A DNA stretch of 64,000 nt, taken from positions 1,161,332 through 1,225,331 of the forward strand of contig QRDG01000240.1 in NCBI GenBank assembly GCA_012064385.1, written 5' to 3'. This DNA is from Puccinellia tenuiflora (lineage: Eukaryota; Streptophyta; Magnoliopsida; Poales; Poaceae). Position numbers and translations under genes: made by a program. Below the pieces are notes generated by a model, which saw only the letters and a program-made list of their open reading frames with translations, was not told the origin of the DNA and did not search any database. How positions within the stretch are numbered: position 1 is the first letter of the stretch; each line of letters opens with the position of its first letter. Shown here piece by piece: positions 37,346 to 49,200 of the stretch.

Positions 37346-39526
37346 TAAAAAGAAGTATCATGTTCACAAAAATTATGTCCGCACCTAGCAAAAATCAAGT
37401 CTCACACACAAATTAACAAACACGTGATGTGCAACGACTATCATTTCATTGTTACAACAAGATTTAGCAAGAATGAGAGGAGACCATGTACCTGAATTTT
37501 AAGGCTGAGGCGCTGAGCTCTGTGACCTTGTGTCCCTGTGACCTTGCCTCTTGCGAGTAGCAGTTATGGTCCTGCTGCCTCAGACGCTATCCGTCCAAAT
37601 AGATGGGGAATTTATAGAGGGTAGAAATTCATGGGAATGGAGATGGACCGCCCCCTCCCAACGGGATCCATTGCAGTCAATGGCGATGGACTTCGAGGAG
37701 TTCCAGAACAGAGAACAATGGGAGAGGGAAGATGCAGCGACGGCGTGCGCTGGTTCCAGAGTGGTACGTCCGTACGTGTAAGGTCCAGATACGTGTACGC
37801 CCGGTTGTGAGTCGCTGAATCTGATACTTATATGAACGATACAGGTACGAGTTTCCTCGATCGAATCGTACTGAACCGTATGCCGTTCCCGAATCCGTTT
37901 CCGAGTCAACGAGTCCGGTACGAGGAACGGCATACCGTTCCCCGTTTCCGGCGACTATGGGGAGGAACATAAACACATTAATTGTTCATTACTTGTTGAA
38001 AAGCATGTTGTAAATTTATTTGTAAAGCATGTTGCCTGTGCGTGAATTCATGCACGCCCAAAAGCTACTTTTGCTAAATGGGTACCATCTATGTAAACGT
38101 GATTTCGAAGGAATCAGTTTGTGCATGATTGAGACTTGATGTGCTGCTACTACGGAAGTACGGTTACAATGGTTTGTTGTAAAAAAAATAATATTGCATT
38201 ACCTTAGTTTATGAACTTAATCTGAATTGCACTAGTTTTTTATGAACGAGGACATGAACATGGGTATATATCTACGGTGATATACCTACTGATTCGGCGC
38301 CCTCTCCTGACCGAGAGACATGACATTATATTTGATTAGTTGTTTATTTCCCCCTGAACAAGCTCATCCTTGTTTATTTCTTTTTCAGTTGGTTTGGTTG
38401 AAACAGTTTCAAACTTTTGAGGAGAAGTCCAGCGCCATTAATCAAAATACTGGTATTAATGAAAGGCTTAGTGAGATGATCATGAATGGTATTCTCGTGG
38501 CCCTCGTGGGATGGAACTTGCTGTTGCAAAGCCTGAATACAAAAAAAAAATTGAAGAAAGATTGGTGCGTACAAGTTCTTTGCTTTGCATATATTTGTGA
38601 ACAACTTTGATCTGTATCATTGCTGTGAATTCTTTCAGAACATACCCTGCGTGTATGGTCCAGTTGTGATGGAGTTAATGTGGGGCATACAGAATTGGAT
38701 GCCAAGTTTGGTGCCTAGAGAAAAATCATAGCTGACTAAAGACGACCGCCTCCCTGTGAGTCAAGGACTGCAAACTGTCTTGAGTCGTTATGGCATGCAG
38801 TACTGATGTTAAACCGGAGATGGTGAGTTAACTAGTTTCCATGCTTTTTGTTTTTTTAATTAGCTCCATGTGTCATGTAGTGTTACACTGTATGATAGCT
38901 TGTTTGCTGTGCATTTATAATTCTTCATTTTCACGGACCAAAGTTTCAGATCCAATTTGTATAGAAACATTATCCTTTGATTATTTGCCTTTAGTGATGA
39001 ACCGATGCCTCTTTGTATCCTGCAGGTCACTGAGCTAATTGGTAAGACGGCTTCCGCCTTGTTTTGGGCTGATTCAGTTGAGAAGCGTTATTCTGAAACC
39101 TTGCGCAACTTAGGCCATCTCATCGAGGAGGTGTCTGGCATCAACTGTCGGGACTGGGGCTTACTGAAAATTGCAACAGCTATGGAGGTGATATGGTTGC
39201 CTGGGGAAATTGGCGATTCCTGTGAGGTGATGTTGCATGATGTACATCTTCCCAACTGCATGTTGTACATTTGTTCAAAACTTGTCACCGGTTTGAATGT
39301 CTAAATCATGTGTCTCTTTCAGACGATTTCAGAAGACGATGTATCAAGGTTGGTGAATGATAGACAAAAATATGAGTTTTTTTTGGATAAGTGGCTTTGC
39401 TTGGGAGCCTTCAAAGATATGATGTCTGCTCATGATGTTAGGAGTAATAGAAAAGGCATATTGGAATTGTTGGTCGAGGAGGCTAAGACAGCTTATGAAG
39501 CTGAAGAAGTGACACAGAGTGCCTGA

Positions 39527-39780
39527 GAAGACTACAAACGATAGGCTCACAGATAGCGGAAAGTTGTTGCAGCAGCTAGCTAATTTGTTCGTAGTCTAAA
39601 GGAAGTTCAGGTTGATAAGGCATGCTAGTCTTAGTTGTCTTCAATTGCTCTTCTTTTGTAAGCATTGGTTCATTATCTGGCTAGAATTGTGCTAGTAGAA
39701 AAAAATATTCCCTGAACTTTGAGTGGTTTTATCTGGTCAATGTAACGTCAGATTGGTTATATATGTATTTTTGAAAGAAC
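39527..39780. other. 3' flank of the NOP56/58-like pseudogene
   Basis: This is probable former 3' untranslated sequence. No further gene is visible before the unclassified element that begins near 39785. Confidence 0.4.
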
Positions 39781-39784
39781 AAAC

Positions 39785-42250
39785 GATGTCTCGGATGTCG
39801 CCTAGAGGGGGAGTGAATAGGCGATTAAAACTTTTTCTAATTAGGGGCTTGATAATTGCGGAATAAAACTATGTGTTTAAATTAACAAGCCAACAACCTA
39901 ATATTCTAGGTTCACCTATGTGCACCAACAACTTATGCTAAGCAAAACAAGCAACAAGGTGAAAGCAAGATATGAACTTCAAGCACGAAGGCTATCACAA
40001 AGTAAATTGAATAAGTAAAGCTCAGGTATAGAAATAACCGAGGCACGCGGAGACGAGGATGTATTCCCGAGTTCCTCCTTGTTAAGGGAGTACGTCTCGT
40101 TGGAGGGGTGTGAGCTCGCCACAAGAGGCCTACTCAAGATGCCACAAATGCCTCAACCTATTCTCCAATGAACCATACCCAAGGGATTGGTTCACCTTCC
40201 ACTATCGGAATCCTTCGAGGCGGATTCCGGAGCCCTTTACAACTTCTCTTGGGGCACACACCCACAACTCAATTGGGGGCTCCCAAATTCGTGCCGAAGC
40301 TTCACAACTCGAAGACTTCGCGGCACCTCCAACCGTCTAGGGTACACAATGCACCCAAGAGGCACAAAGGTCTTGGGAAAACACAATGCACCCAAGAGTA
40401 ACAAGCTTCTCAACGTCAATCTTCACGTATCACCATAGGGAGAGCAACCCGATGCAACTAATGCAAGAGGCAAGAACACACAAAATGGTCAAGTCCTTCA
40501 CTCTCAAATTCCAACCAAACAACAAATGCTTTGGGGGGAATAAGAGAGGAAGAACAAGGGGATGAACACAAAGCAACCCCAAAATCTAGATCCATTAGGT
40601 TCCCCTCACTTAGAGGAGATTTTGATTGGTGGAAAGGTAGATCTAGATCTCCTCTCTTGAATCCCTAAGTTTGGGCAAGAATCATTGGAGGGATTGAGAG
40701 GAATCAAGCTCTCAAAGATGTGCAACAATGGAGGAGAGAGAGAGCAAAAGGTTCACAAAGATGCTTAGAACCGTTGGGGAAGAAAGCACATTTAAATAGG
40801 TGCCCTGGGAAATCTGGCCGTTGGGCTCAGATTCCCGCAGGACCGGTAGTACCGGCCCAAGGGGCGGTACTACCGCCCCATGTAAAAACAGCCCCAACGG
40901 CTCTCTTCAGAGACGAAAACCCGCAGGACCGGTAGTTCCGCTGGAAGCGCCGGTACTTCCGGTTTAGCGGTAGTACCGGTGTCACATCCGGTGCAACTTC
41001 CGGAAAAGAACAGAAGCACATTTTTGAAAGCGGCACTGGTACCGGAAGTGCCTCCGGAAGAAGCCAGCGGTAGTATCGCTAAGAACGCCGGTACTTCCGG
41101 TTTACCGGTACTTCCGGGGTTACTTCCGGTGCCACTTCCGCTCGGTAACAGAACCGAACTTTCATAAGCGGAAGTGGTATCCGGAAGTAGCCGCGGAAGT
41201 GACCAGCGGTAGTACTGCTTGCGTGGACGGTACTTCCGGTCACTGAAGAACAGCAAAACCTGAAACTGAATAACTTTTGCGTGGAAACTCCAAATCGAGT
41301 GAAACCAATTTTGTTGGAAAGAGGACGACAAGAGCTTACACTACAAAAAGTCAAAATATTGAAACAAGCCAGTGAGATTGTGCAAAGGGATGGAATAGTG
41401 AGACCTTTCCAAGCGGATGAACCGGCAAAATCTCCAACACCGAAAACGCACAAGTTTTTCATCAAGACTCCGTTTTCTATGATCTTGGGCTTATTTCGAA
41501 GATAATCACAAGCCCTACAAGATCATGCATATACACATCATAGTCTATCATGTGAGGAGGAAAAAATAAGGAGAGAGTTTGACCTCACGTAGAAGGGACA
41601 AACCGGTAAAACCTCCAATACCAAAAATGCAAGAAGATATTCATTAAATCCGTTTTTGGTGAACTAGAGCTTGGTATGGAGATGAACACAAGCTCTAAAT
41701 TCTCACATGGATAAAAGCCAAATAAAAACCAATAAAAATGATTGCAAGGATGCAAAGGTTTGTGCTCTCTATGACGATACGATCACGATAATCGGTCGAG
41801 AGCCCCTCTTGATAGTACGGCTATCTATCCTATAATCCGGTCTCTCACTAAACATCATGAGATCGGTAAAATAAAAACCCTATCAAGATCATACCTTTGC
41901 CTTGCGCATTAATCCACTTGAGGTCGATGGAGACGATCTTCATCTCCTCAAGGCGAACCATCTTCTTGATTGCGCCTTGCTTGGTGAAGATTCACATAAC
42001 GCTCCCCCATACACCAAGATGGGGAAAGCACTCTTCGGCATAACTTCACTTGAACTTGGGTGTTGATCAATCCGCATATAGCCTTGATCAACACAAACTT
42101 CTTCTTCTTTTTCTTCCCTTAGCCTTGATTCCAACAAATGGAGATCAAGCAACGCAAATGTACACATCCTACAATTAGCTCAATGTAAACATTAGTCCAT
42201 GGAGATTGTCATTAATTACCAAAACCATGCATGGGATCAACCATGCACTT
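39785..42250. mobile_element. Unclassified Triticeae-type repetitive element
   Basis: The left part begins TGTCTCGGATGTCGCCTAGA and the right part ends with GGAGATTGTCATTAATTACC and ATGCACTTTCA, phrases I recognise only as common in Triticeae repeats. It has no protein domain. A solo LTR starting TG and ending CA was considered, but no matching 5-bp flanking repeat was found. It contains a cluster of CCGGTA short repeats. Its borders are approximate. Confidence 0.5.
40838..41245. repeat. Cluster of CCGGTAGTACCGG / CCGGTACTTCCGG short palindromes
   Basis: Many copies of GGACCGGTAGTACCGG, CGGTACTTCCGG and GGAAGTGCCTCCGG occur in both orientations within about 400 bases, and many are self-complementary. 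The density is far above the surrounding AT-rich DNA. They form part of the unclassified element and could fold locally. Confidence 0.85.
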
Positions 42251-42914
42251 TCAATTTTCTTTGCTTGTTATGGTAGGAATTTCATTACTCTCTGTTCGGA
42301 TTTGAAGAAACGGATTTCATTCAAGCAATTGAGTTCTGTTGGAAATGAATTTGACTCAATCACATTCAATTTAGGCATGCGACCCTTATTTATTACTTTA
42401 TTTCATAGTGTGTCTTCTTTTGACAATGTCGTAAAAATATAATAACGTCACTGGTGTAACATTTCGGTCACACTGTTGATTGTCTAGAATAGTCTTAATT
42501 TTTTTTAATAAAAGTGTTATGTAGAGTGCACCAAAATGTCACAACAACCTACTTTTCACGAATAGTAAGAATAAGGCCAAAGAAGATGCTACATGACATA
42601 AATATACGTTAAACGACTAGAAAAATTATCCAACATAGAGACTGTCATAAGACTTTCCCAAAAACTCGTTCTCCCCGTGAGTGATTTGGAGGCAAGAATT
42701 TGTGTATTAGCAATAATTCCTCCAACTGCCAAACCGTTTTTATGCAGTGTCACAACGAGTTAATATACCATAATGTAAACTTTCAAGATAACTATACAAA
42801 ACCATAATGAGGATAAGCGCATTAATATAAGTTAACTAAACTTAATGTATATCTAAGCCCTACTAGACTTGAAATAAAGTGTAAGAAATACATCATGCAC
42901 CGTCATGTAAAAAA
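42250..42914. other. Intergenic AT-rich DNA
   Basis: No gene, repeat unit or RNA gene was recognised here. Confidence 0.4.
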
Positions 42915-43195
42915 AAACTTTTCAAAATGTCCGAAAATAAAAAAATCTGATATACATCATGACATTTTATGTTAGCACAAACAGTTTCGCGAAGAAAAAA
43001 CATTATTTGTGGGCTGTGCAATAAAAGACAAATCCGGGTTTTTCACAGCCCTCGAAAAATGCCGTTTCTTGTCTTTTTTGCACAACCCTCAGAAAAATGT
43101 CTTTTCTTCACGAAACTTTTTGTGCTAACATAAATATTATGATGTATATTCGAAAATTTTATTTGGAACTTTTTTGACATTTTAAAACATGTTTT
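42915..43195. mobile_element. MITE-like hairpin, about 280 bp
   Basis: Left-arm phrases TACATCATGACATTTTATGT, GTTAGCACAAACAGTTTCGC and GGGCTGTGCAATAAAAGACA recur inverted on the right between 43070 and 43165. Pairing extends outward less well through TTTCAAAATGTCCG and its counterpart near 43180. Size and symmetry suggest a MITE or decayed foldback. Target duplications are not clear. Confidence 0.65.
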
Positions 43196-43249
43196 TTAAA
43201 CATCTAGACCTATATATGAGCTGATAAGCACGGTTGCAAGTTAAATATG

Positions 43250-45786
43250 GAGAAAATTCCGTGTATGACACTACCCGAAAGTTGGGTTCCTTATTTGACA
43301 CCGGGAAAATTTCTCTTCCCTATATGACACTCTGTGTAAATGTTTTGCCTCACATGACACTCTAGTTCATTTTGAGCACTAACGGTGTTAAATAGGAAAG
43401 TAAAAAGTCACATTTACCCCTGATGCATTATGTTACAATAATTTCGTAAAGACAAAGGCAAAAGGTGCTGGTACATATTTTGGTATGTGTAGATCACAAA
43501 ATAAGATGTACATTTGGTCACGGAACCAACTTTAGTTGAAAAACTTAGTTCTTGATTTTAATAAAAAAAAGGTCAAAAATTTGCAGAATATCCACTGTAA
43601 TTGATGCCATATTCCCGAAACACAGTTCATACATACATTGAAATGCATCATACAATCAGGTTCACACATATATCAGGTTCACACATACGCACAATCAGTT
43701 TCACATTTGGCACACACATTACTACCAGTTCACCATACAGCACATGCAAGTTCACACAGATCTCCCAAAAGTAACCATCAAATGAAGAAAATCACAAGTT
43801 GAGGCATCTTTTGCTTCTTGTGCTCATTGCTGGGCTAGGGGGGTTAAATTTTTTGCTTCTTGTACCCATCGCAGGGCTGTCAAGTGGCACCACCGGAATC
43901 TTTTCAGCGGACTTCTTCTTCTTCTTGCTCTTGGCTGTTACCTTCACATCAACATTTGTTTTCCCGCTAGAAGCAAAAATTAAGCACAAGAACATAAATA
44001 TTTATATGGCAGCAGCAATTTAAAACATGAAGAGAAAAGAATACCGCTTTGATCCTCCAGATTCAGAGTTCCCCCTTTTCCCTCTTTGTTACTTGTATTC
44101 TCCAAGCATTGGTTATGGTGAGGAGGAAAACACATCCTGGCAGGTGCTCCATCCTCGCAAGGCACGATAGATGATTCGGCTGTTTTGGTGGTCCTTTTCC
44201 TCTTCTTTGGTGGTTCTCTGCATGACCAATAAGAAAGTAGTCAACATGTATAGTTGGTTGCAAGAATGAGTAAATAATAATGCAAGAATGAGTAAATCAA
44301 TATATTACCTCACAACCATCATTGCAGCAATGTCGTCGGGGTTACCCTTCTTACAGGTATGCCAATGATGCCCATACTCTTTGCAAATAGGGCACAAGTG
44401 TTGACATTTTTCCCTTTATTCTCACCGCAGCCTTTATACCTCTCAGTTTTAGGCCTACCAGCTGTGGCTTTTAATAAGGTGGCTTTTAATAGGTTCTTTC
44501 TCCAAATACATATTCTCCTCATCAATGCCAACATGTTCATTCTCAGGGATTGGATTGTGAAGATAACTATCATCAGCCTCGTTTATGTCATTGTCAGGTT
44601 CAACATGCACATCACTCCAATACTCGGTGACAGACTCATATGGTTCAGATTGATCACAATATGCAATGAAGATCTGCAAAACCTTTGTCTTAGAGTGTTT
44701 ATCAAACATAGACATCAACTCTTGATCAGATTTCACTTCTGGAAATATTTTGAGATCATCATCATAGTACTGAACATGTGCAACTTCCAAATAACGTGGT
44801 GGGTACTCCTCTACAACTGATCCAACAAAATCCTTATAATTTGTTAAGTCACAGTCAATAACCTTCTCAAAATAAAAGGATATGAAAACTTTTCTAGCCT
44901 TTTTTGGATTTCCAAGCTATCTAATTTTCAGCAAATAAGTTGAATTCGGATCCATCCTGTAAATGTAAGAGAAGTGCATAAGCATTGCTACTAGAGATGA
45001 TGATATCTACTCGTACATCTAATTTTCAGCACACAAAAGTGCATCAGGAGAGCAATTCGTTGGAGACGCTTACCCTGCAGCCGCGCTGTGACCCAACCCT
45101 GCAGCCACGCCATCCCTTGGCCGCCGTCCACCGTCCGCAGTGCGTGGGTCGCCGTCTGCAGCCCTTTCATGGCCGCCGTCCGCCGCGTCTAGGTCGCCGT
45201 CCGCAACCCTTTCTTGACTGCTGTCCGGAGCGCTCCCTTGGCCGCCGTCCGACGCTCCTGGGTCGCCGTCCGCAGCCATTCCTTGGCCGCCGACCAAAGC
45301 CCCCACGTCGCCGCCCTCCACCGCGCCTGGATAGCCTCCGTCCGCCCCGTCATGGCCGCCGACCAAAGCCTCCATGTCGCCGCCCTCCGGCGCGGCAGGG
45401 TCCCCGCCCTCCGCCCCGTCATGGCCGCCGTCCAGCGCGCCCCCTTGCTCCATCGCCCGTCGGCTGCTGCCGCCGCCGCTACGAGCTAGCAGGCCAGCGC
45501 CGCCGCCGATTTAGGGTTTCGTGAGGAATGGGGAAAGGAAAGGGACGGGACACGGGAGTATTTGGTTCGATGATTTTTTTCTTCTTTGACTTGGTAGTTG
45601 ATTCAAACGGGACAAAGGGGTATTTTGGTGAACCACAATTTTTTTTGACGGAACAGTATAACGGAAGTAGCAACGGTGTCATATGAGGCAAAAGTTTTAC
45701 ACAGTGTGTCATGTAGGGAAGAGAAATTTTCCCGGTGTCAAATAAGGAACCAAATTTTCAAGTAGTGTCATACAAGGAATTTTCTC
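43250..45786. mobile_element. Mutator-like element (MULE), internally deleted, 2537 bp
   Basis: Both ends start GAGAAAATTCC and continue as an inverted repeat of about 110 bases (TTGACACCGGGAAAATTTCT, TTTTGCCTCA). They are flanked by a perfect 9-bp direct repeat TTAAATATG at 43241-43249 and 45787-45795, the hallmark of Mutator-type insertion. The interior carries the start and end of a transposase-type gene on the minus strand but no catalytic core. The right edge lies about 466 bases before the start codon of the ankyrin-TPR gene. Confidence 0.95.
43797..45453 (-). pseudogene. MULE protein gene with catalytic core deleted
   Basis: On the minus strand a GC-rich first exon starts at 45453 (MEQGGALDGGHDGAEGG, full of Asp-Gly-Gly repeats). 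A MULE N-terminal-like region follows from about 44953 (MDPNSTYLLKI, then a stop), with EVAHVQYYDDDLKIFPEVKS and NEADDSYLHNPIPENEHVGI. After residues near 44470 the sequence jumps to a transposase C-terminal part (GRPKTERYKGCGENKGK) and a zinc-knuckle-like CKEYGHHWHTC, then basic low-complexity tails ending near 43797. The DDE-containing core expected between these is absent. Stops and frameshifts confirm it is not functional. Confidence 0.7.
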
Positions 45787-46251
45787 TTAAATATGTTAAA
45801 ACTCTAAAACCCAACCTGTGCTGGATCCCGGGGGACAAAGCAAAACCGAGCAAATCGTAGAATTAGTGCTATATATGGCACATATACCTGCCTTAATATT
45901 GGATGGTTTTCATCAAAGATGTTGGATTTTTTTACAACATCGTCGCAAAATGTGAATGTGCAGATGCTTTTTCCAAGTCTACTCCGGATTTCATTCGAAA
46001 ACCTTCCCCCTCTTTCCCTCGTCTTCCCCACAGCACATTCCCCAAAGAGAACCCTCCCCCTCCGCAGCCAATCCGCCATGCGCCTCCCCAACCACCTCGT
46101 CGCTTCCCCGTCTCCGATGCCGCCCGTAAGCTCCCGCTCCCCGGCTCCATCCCACGCCTCTCTCTCCCTCCCTCTACACCAAACCCTAAACCCGCTCGCT
46201 CACTCCCTCCCCCTCTCTCTGTGTGCAGTCGCAGACTTCGCCGCCGCCTCG

Positions 46252-49200
46252 ATGCGGGACAATCTTCTCAGCGCGGCGTACAGCGGCGACCTCCCCCTCT
46301 TCAAGAGTACGTGCGCCGCGCCCCCCGATGTCTGGACTTCTTCGACTGGGGTTCTGATTTTATTTTTTCAGGGCTGGTGCGGGTGCTGGACGAGGACGAG
46401 GGTGTCGGCCGCCCCAGGGACGTGGTGGAGGCGGCGAGGCTGGAACAAGGCATGTGGGCGCTGCCGGTCGCCGCCAGCAACGGCCAGATGGAGGTCCGCA
46501 GGTATCTGGTGCAGGGCCTGCATGTGGATGTGGACGCCGCCGATGACGAGGGTCCGTTCCTTTCCAACCCATTTTCCGTGCGATGATTCGCGTTGATGTG
46601 CGACCGTGAATCAACCAGTATTGTCCTGGTAGGTTTTAGTTGTGGTTGACGAGTTCACAGGACGCATACAGGTCTGCTCCTCACAAAGCAAATTAAGCAC
46701 AAAAATGATAAGCATGCTTCATTGCCTTGTTATTTTATCCTCATTCGCTCATTCATATTGCTTCATCGGATTCAGCAGTGAAATTGTACTGCCTATGACA
46801 CTAAACATGTTACTGTTTTTTTTTTTGGATTGTGGATTGTTTGGATAGCTGCACTGATAGAAATGCCCAAAAGGATTTGTTGGTGCTATTAATACTTCAG
46901 TTTCATCTCGCGGGGACCCAAAATTTGAAATAATCAGTCCTGTTTCCTTATGCCCAAAAGGATTTACTTTATTCCACATTCGATTATGCATATGTATATA
47001 TATATGGGTCTGCTAAAACCTCTAAAAGTGAAATAATCAGTCCTGTTTGCCTCAGGCACTTCCACATTCTACTTCATGCCTTACCTGAATTTCATGTATC
47101 TGTGGTTCCATATTTGTAATCTTGCTGATCGTATATCTAAATGTCATGCTCAAGTGAAAGGTTTTCGGATGTACATTTCTTTGCTCATCCTGGATTGTTT
47201 TGCATCAATAAGCCTCCTGCTCTGTGTGCTTGGCAGGTAGAACACCTCTCGTTTATGCGGTCATCAGTGAAAATGCTGCTGTTGTCAAGTATCTTCTTGA
47301 TCATGGTGCTGATCCAAACAAAGCTGATGATGACAGGCTAACCCCTCTACATTCTGCTGCTGGAATAGGTCACATCTCTATTCATATGCATCTCTGTTTT
47401 GGACGTGTGCACCACAATTTATTTCTTACAAGGGTCTATTTGACCTCGTTCTAGGGAAATTTATATTTTCTTTTCCTTAGGATGGCATGAAAGTGTATGT
47501 ATCTTCAAATTTGATAGTTAAATTCTGATGACCTATCGTTTACAATATCCTTAAACGCGTCAATATGTTGTTTATCAACACAGACGAGTTGTTTTTCTGT
47601 TATTCAATGTTGTATCCTTCGACAACTATGTGTTAAAATATGTCCACATCCAAGTGTTCCCATTTGCTTGATTTCAACAGTTATTCGTCCACTCAATTTT
47701 TTTTCCTTGGTGATTAGGTGTAGTTCTTGTTTCTAAACGTTGACCCTTTAGCATGATCCTTGTATCCTGTATGCTCGGAAAACTGAGATCTGCCAGGAGC
47801 CAGATACAAATAAAGAAAAAAATTGAGCAAAAAACTTACCATGTTATGTAATAAGTACCTTCATATTGCTTCTTTTATGCAGGAGATTGTGAAATGATAG
47901 AAATGTTGCTTGCAAAGGGAGCTTATGTTGACCCAATAGCTGATGAAATTGGGACACCACTACATCTTGCTACTAAGGAACAACAAGTCGGCGCTATGAA
48001 GACTTTGTTGGACCATAATGCAGATGTAAGCTTAACTTCACACTATTTGTGCCTTAGGTTGCATGTTCAACTGTAAACATAAATGAAGTTTGAGTTGTTT
48101 GTTTTTTCTTCATTTCTTCTTTAACTGTATTTTGCTCATGCTCCATTCTAGTTATTGTTGGATACGTATTTTGGTCCCTTTAGGCTGTTTTTTTTTGCTG
48201 CTATGAAAGTTAAGATGTGATCATGCTCTTTTCAGCACAATTAAATGTCCAAATGGTTTGTTAGTTCCTTTTCGCTGCTGCCTCTAGTTTTCTAATTATC
48301 TAGTTATATGTTTCTCTTCAAGATTTCCTTGGTAACAACTACAAGAATCAGAAACACTTCATTACTTTTGTTTAAGTCCATAGCATTGGTCTCAAGCTTT
48401 AGTCTGGGATGTAGCTTATAATTTCCATTCTTACGCAAGAGTAATGTCTGATGTTTGACTGGAATCACCACTATTGTTTTTCTCTGGAACTATACTACAT
48501 GCTTTCATGTATGTACTTTTCAAAGTGCCAACTGCATGCATTAGACAATTTCTTCTGGGTGCATTGCCCTCCATACTGATCGATTTCTATCACGTGTGCC
48601 ATTCTTATGTAAGTGCTACTAGCTATGTGGGATCAATCTATCAAATAAGAAAAATCTACTAGCCAGGAGTTGACCAATAAGTTGGCTATTACAACATTGT
48701 ATTTATTTGTTCTCCCAAATTGCAACATCACGGATGCTATTTTCATATTTTTTTACTGAAAGCTTGGCATAGATATTGCATGGTTTATATACTTTACCAT
48801 TCTGTTTAACATTTTTATCCATCCAGTTATTAAAATCAAAACTAATGTGTTTCACGTCTCTCACTAGCCCAACAAGACGTACATGATGTATGGACTGTAT
48901 CCTATGACACCCCTCTTTCAGGCTGTAAATGTTTCATCAGTGGAATGCGTGAAACTCCTGGTTGAGGTATTGTACCTTTCTCTTAGCTTTGTCAAGTCCT
49001 AGCATTGCACTGGGGTTGCTTACTTTATTTCAATACTTTTGCAACCCTTATGTTTGGAAACCTTTAACTTCTTTAGTTATTCACCATAAAGAAAATGTGA
49101 CATTCCTTTATGTGATAGGCTGGTGCTTTTATCAACTCAGATTGTGTCACAACTGTTTCACTTGATTCTACAATGGGAGATGACGGCTCAACTGAGTGCT

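Larger units (their letters stand above)
33741..37959. mobile_element. Giant foldback element (4.2 kb, near-palindromic) in intron 3
   Basis: Left and right halves are inverted copies of each other. The outer ends read GGAAACGGGGAACGGTATG in left orientation and the same inverted at the right, and the arms nearly meet at 35757 and 35783 with a 25-base spacer. The flanks carry a direct repeat GGGAGGAACATA (33729-33740 and 37960-37971). That fits a Mutator-like or foldback insertion, where 9-12-bp duplications are usual. Each arm carries part of the same LINE. The exact element edge is uncertain by a few bases because the duplication and termini overlap in sequence. No transposase is present. 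Confidence 0.85.
32627..39526 (+). pseudogene. NOP56/NOP58-like nucleolar protein, seven-exon pseudogene
   Basis: NOP56 and NOP58 are core proteins of box C/D snoRNPs that guide rRNA 2'-O-methylation. My exons are 32627-32762, 33379-33479, 33554-33595, 38389-38564, 38639-38822, 39026-39226 and 39323-39526, all with GT...AG borders. Exon 1 gives a lysine/arginine-rich start resembling a nuclear localisation signal. Exons 2-4 give GLMFLLFETPSGFTIF, DLWDLFAEKNSAHR and LKQFQTFEEKSSAINQNTG, matching the NOP5 N-terminal domain. Exon 5 gives VVMELMWGIQNWM; exon 6 gives VSGINCRDWGLLKIATAMEV. Exon 4 has lost a base (176 nt) before MELAVAKPEYKKKIEERL. Exon 5 has an in-frame TAG after VPREKS and a one-base gain before DVKPEM. 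The terminal exon is open. Three lesions make a full protein impossible. Intron 3 holds a 4.2-kb foldback element. Confidence 0.82.

Noticed and set aside
39785..42250. Solo LTR interpretation (starts TG, ends CA)
   Set aside because: No matching 5-bp repeats flank the candidate ends and no primer-binding or polypurine site is recognisable.
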